From JAQGMJ01 sp036271855 (GTDB taxonomy: Bacteria > Pseudomonadota > Gammaproteobacteria > Burkholderiales > JAEUOS01): a DNA stretch of 5,433 bases. The notes beneath the pieces were generated by a model, which searched no databases, was not told where the DNA came from, and was given only the letters and a program-made list of their open reading frames with translations. The stretch is taken from positions 1-5,433 of the forward strand of contig DATAZV010000217.1 in NCBI GenBank assembly GCA_036271855.1, in the 5' to 3' direction. Each line of letters opens with the position of its first letter. The stretch's first letter is position 1. Of this stretch, positions 5,368 to 5,433 are shown piece after piece. The position numbers and the translations under genes were made by a program.

Positions 5368-5433
5368 ATGAAAACCTCCCTTACCCTGCTTGGCGCCACG
5401 CTGCTGGCGGCCTGCCTTTGCGCCTGCGGCGTC
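5368..5433 (+). CDS. Lipoprotein, probably PqiC-like ABC-transport auxiliary lipoprotein, 3'-truncated
   Basis: Only 22 codons are visible, in frame to the last base. The peptide has a Lys at position 2, a hydrophobic stretch from about 5 to 15, and a lipobox LAAC (13-16), so signal peptidase II would cleave before Cys16. Two more cysteines follow at 18 and 20, and Cys20 in LCAC is a poorer alternative lipidation site. Lys2 and the spacing are normal for a bacterial lipoprotein signal; sorting to the outer membrane cannot be judged because the +2 rule is not reliable here. The gene starts 24 bases after the MCE stop, on the same strand. In MCE operons of this layout the fourth gene is usually an ABC_trans_aux (PqiC-like) lipoprotein acting as outer-membrane partner. 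That identity is inferred from context; the lipoprotein signal itself is seen. Confidence 0.72.
   Translation, partial: MKTSLTLLGATLLAACLCACGV

Noticed and set aside
1..5433. CRISPR arrays, tRNA or rRNA genes, insertion sequences, phage or defence genes
   Set aside because: No direct-repeat arrays, cloverleaf-like sequence, transposase motif or terminal inverted repeats were seen; coding density leaves no gap above 153 bases.

Overview
The window is GC-rich, densely coded bacterial chromosome. Gene content, protein motifs and gene order point to a betaproteobacterium of the order Burkholderiales, most likely Oxalobacteraceae-like (Massilia, Duganella, Janthinobacterium or Herbaspirillum type). 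The placement comes from recalled family resemblance, since no search could be run, and the genus is not resolved. I see no mobile element, CRISPR array, tRNA or rRNA.

Layout: (1) 1-1254, + strand: the 3' part of an amidase-signature hydrolase with its full Ser-cisSer-Lys triad, whose start lies upstream of the window. (2) 2301-1273, - strand: birA, the biotin--protein ligase, convergent with the amidase, with only 18 bases between the stop codons. (3) 2302-2454: a 153-base divergent intergenic region with promoter-like hexamers on both strands built into one imperfect dyad. (4) 2455-5433, + strand: a four-gene operon-like run encoding an Mla-type MCE lipid transporter. It comprises an MlaE-family permease with an extra N-terminal STAS/MlaB-like domain, an MlaF-like ATPase, a membrane-anchored MCE (MlaD-like) protein with a long helical tail, and the first 22 codons of a lipoprotein, probably the PqiC-like ABC-transport auxiliary lipoprotein.

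How the genes work together: the permease and ATPase would form the inner-membrane ABC core. The MCE protein would sit on it as a periplasmic ring, and the lipoprotein would probably be the outer-membrane partner, together moving phospholipid or another lipid between the membranes. No separate mlaB or mlaC gene follows in the part seen; the STAS-like extension of the permease may do the MlaB job. BirA activates biotin and attaches it to biotin-dependent carboxylases such as the acetyl-CoA carboxylase carrier protein. Its divergent position next to a lipid transporter is suggestive but does not prove a functional link.

Nothing here is clearly an undescribed system. The points most worth a second look are the shared dyad/promoter between birA and the transporter (with a possible leaderless birA mRNA), the alanine-rich recognition helix of BirA, and the MlaB-MlaE fusion paired with a long-tailed MCE protein.
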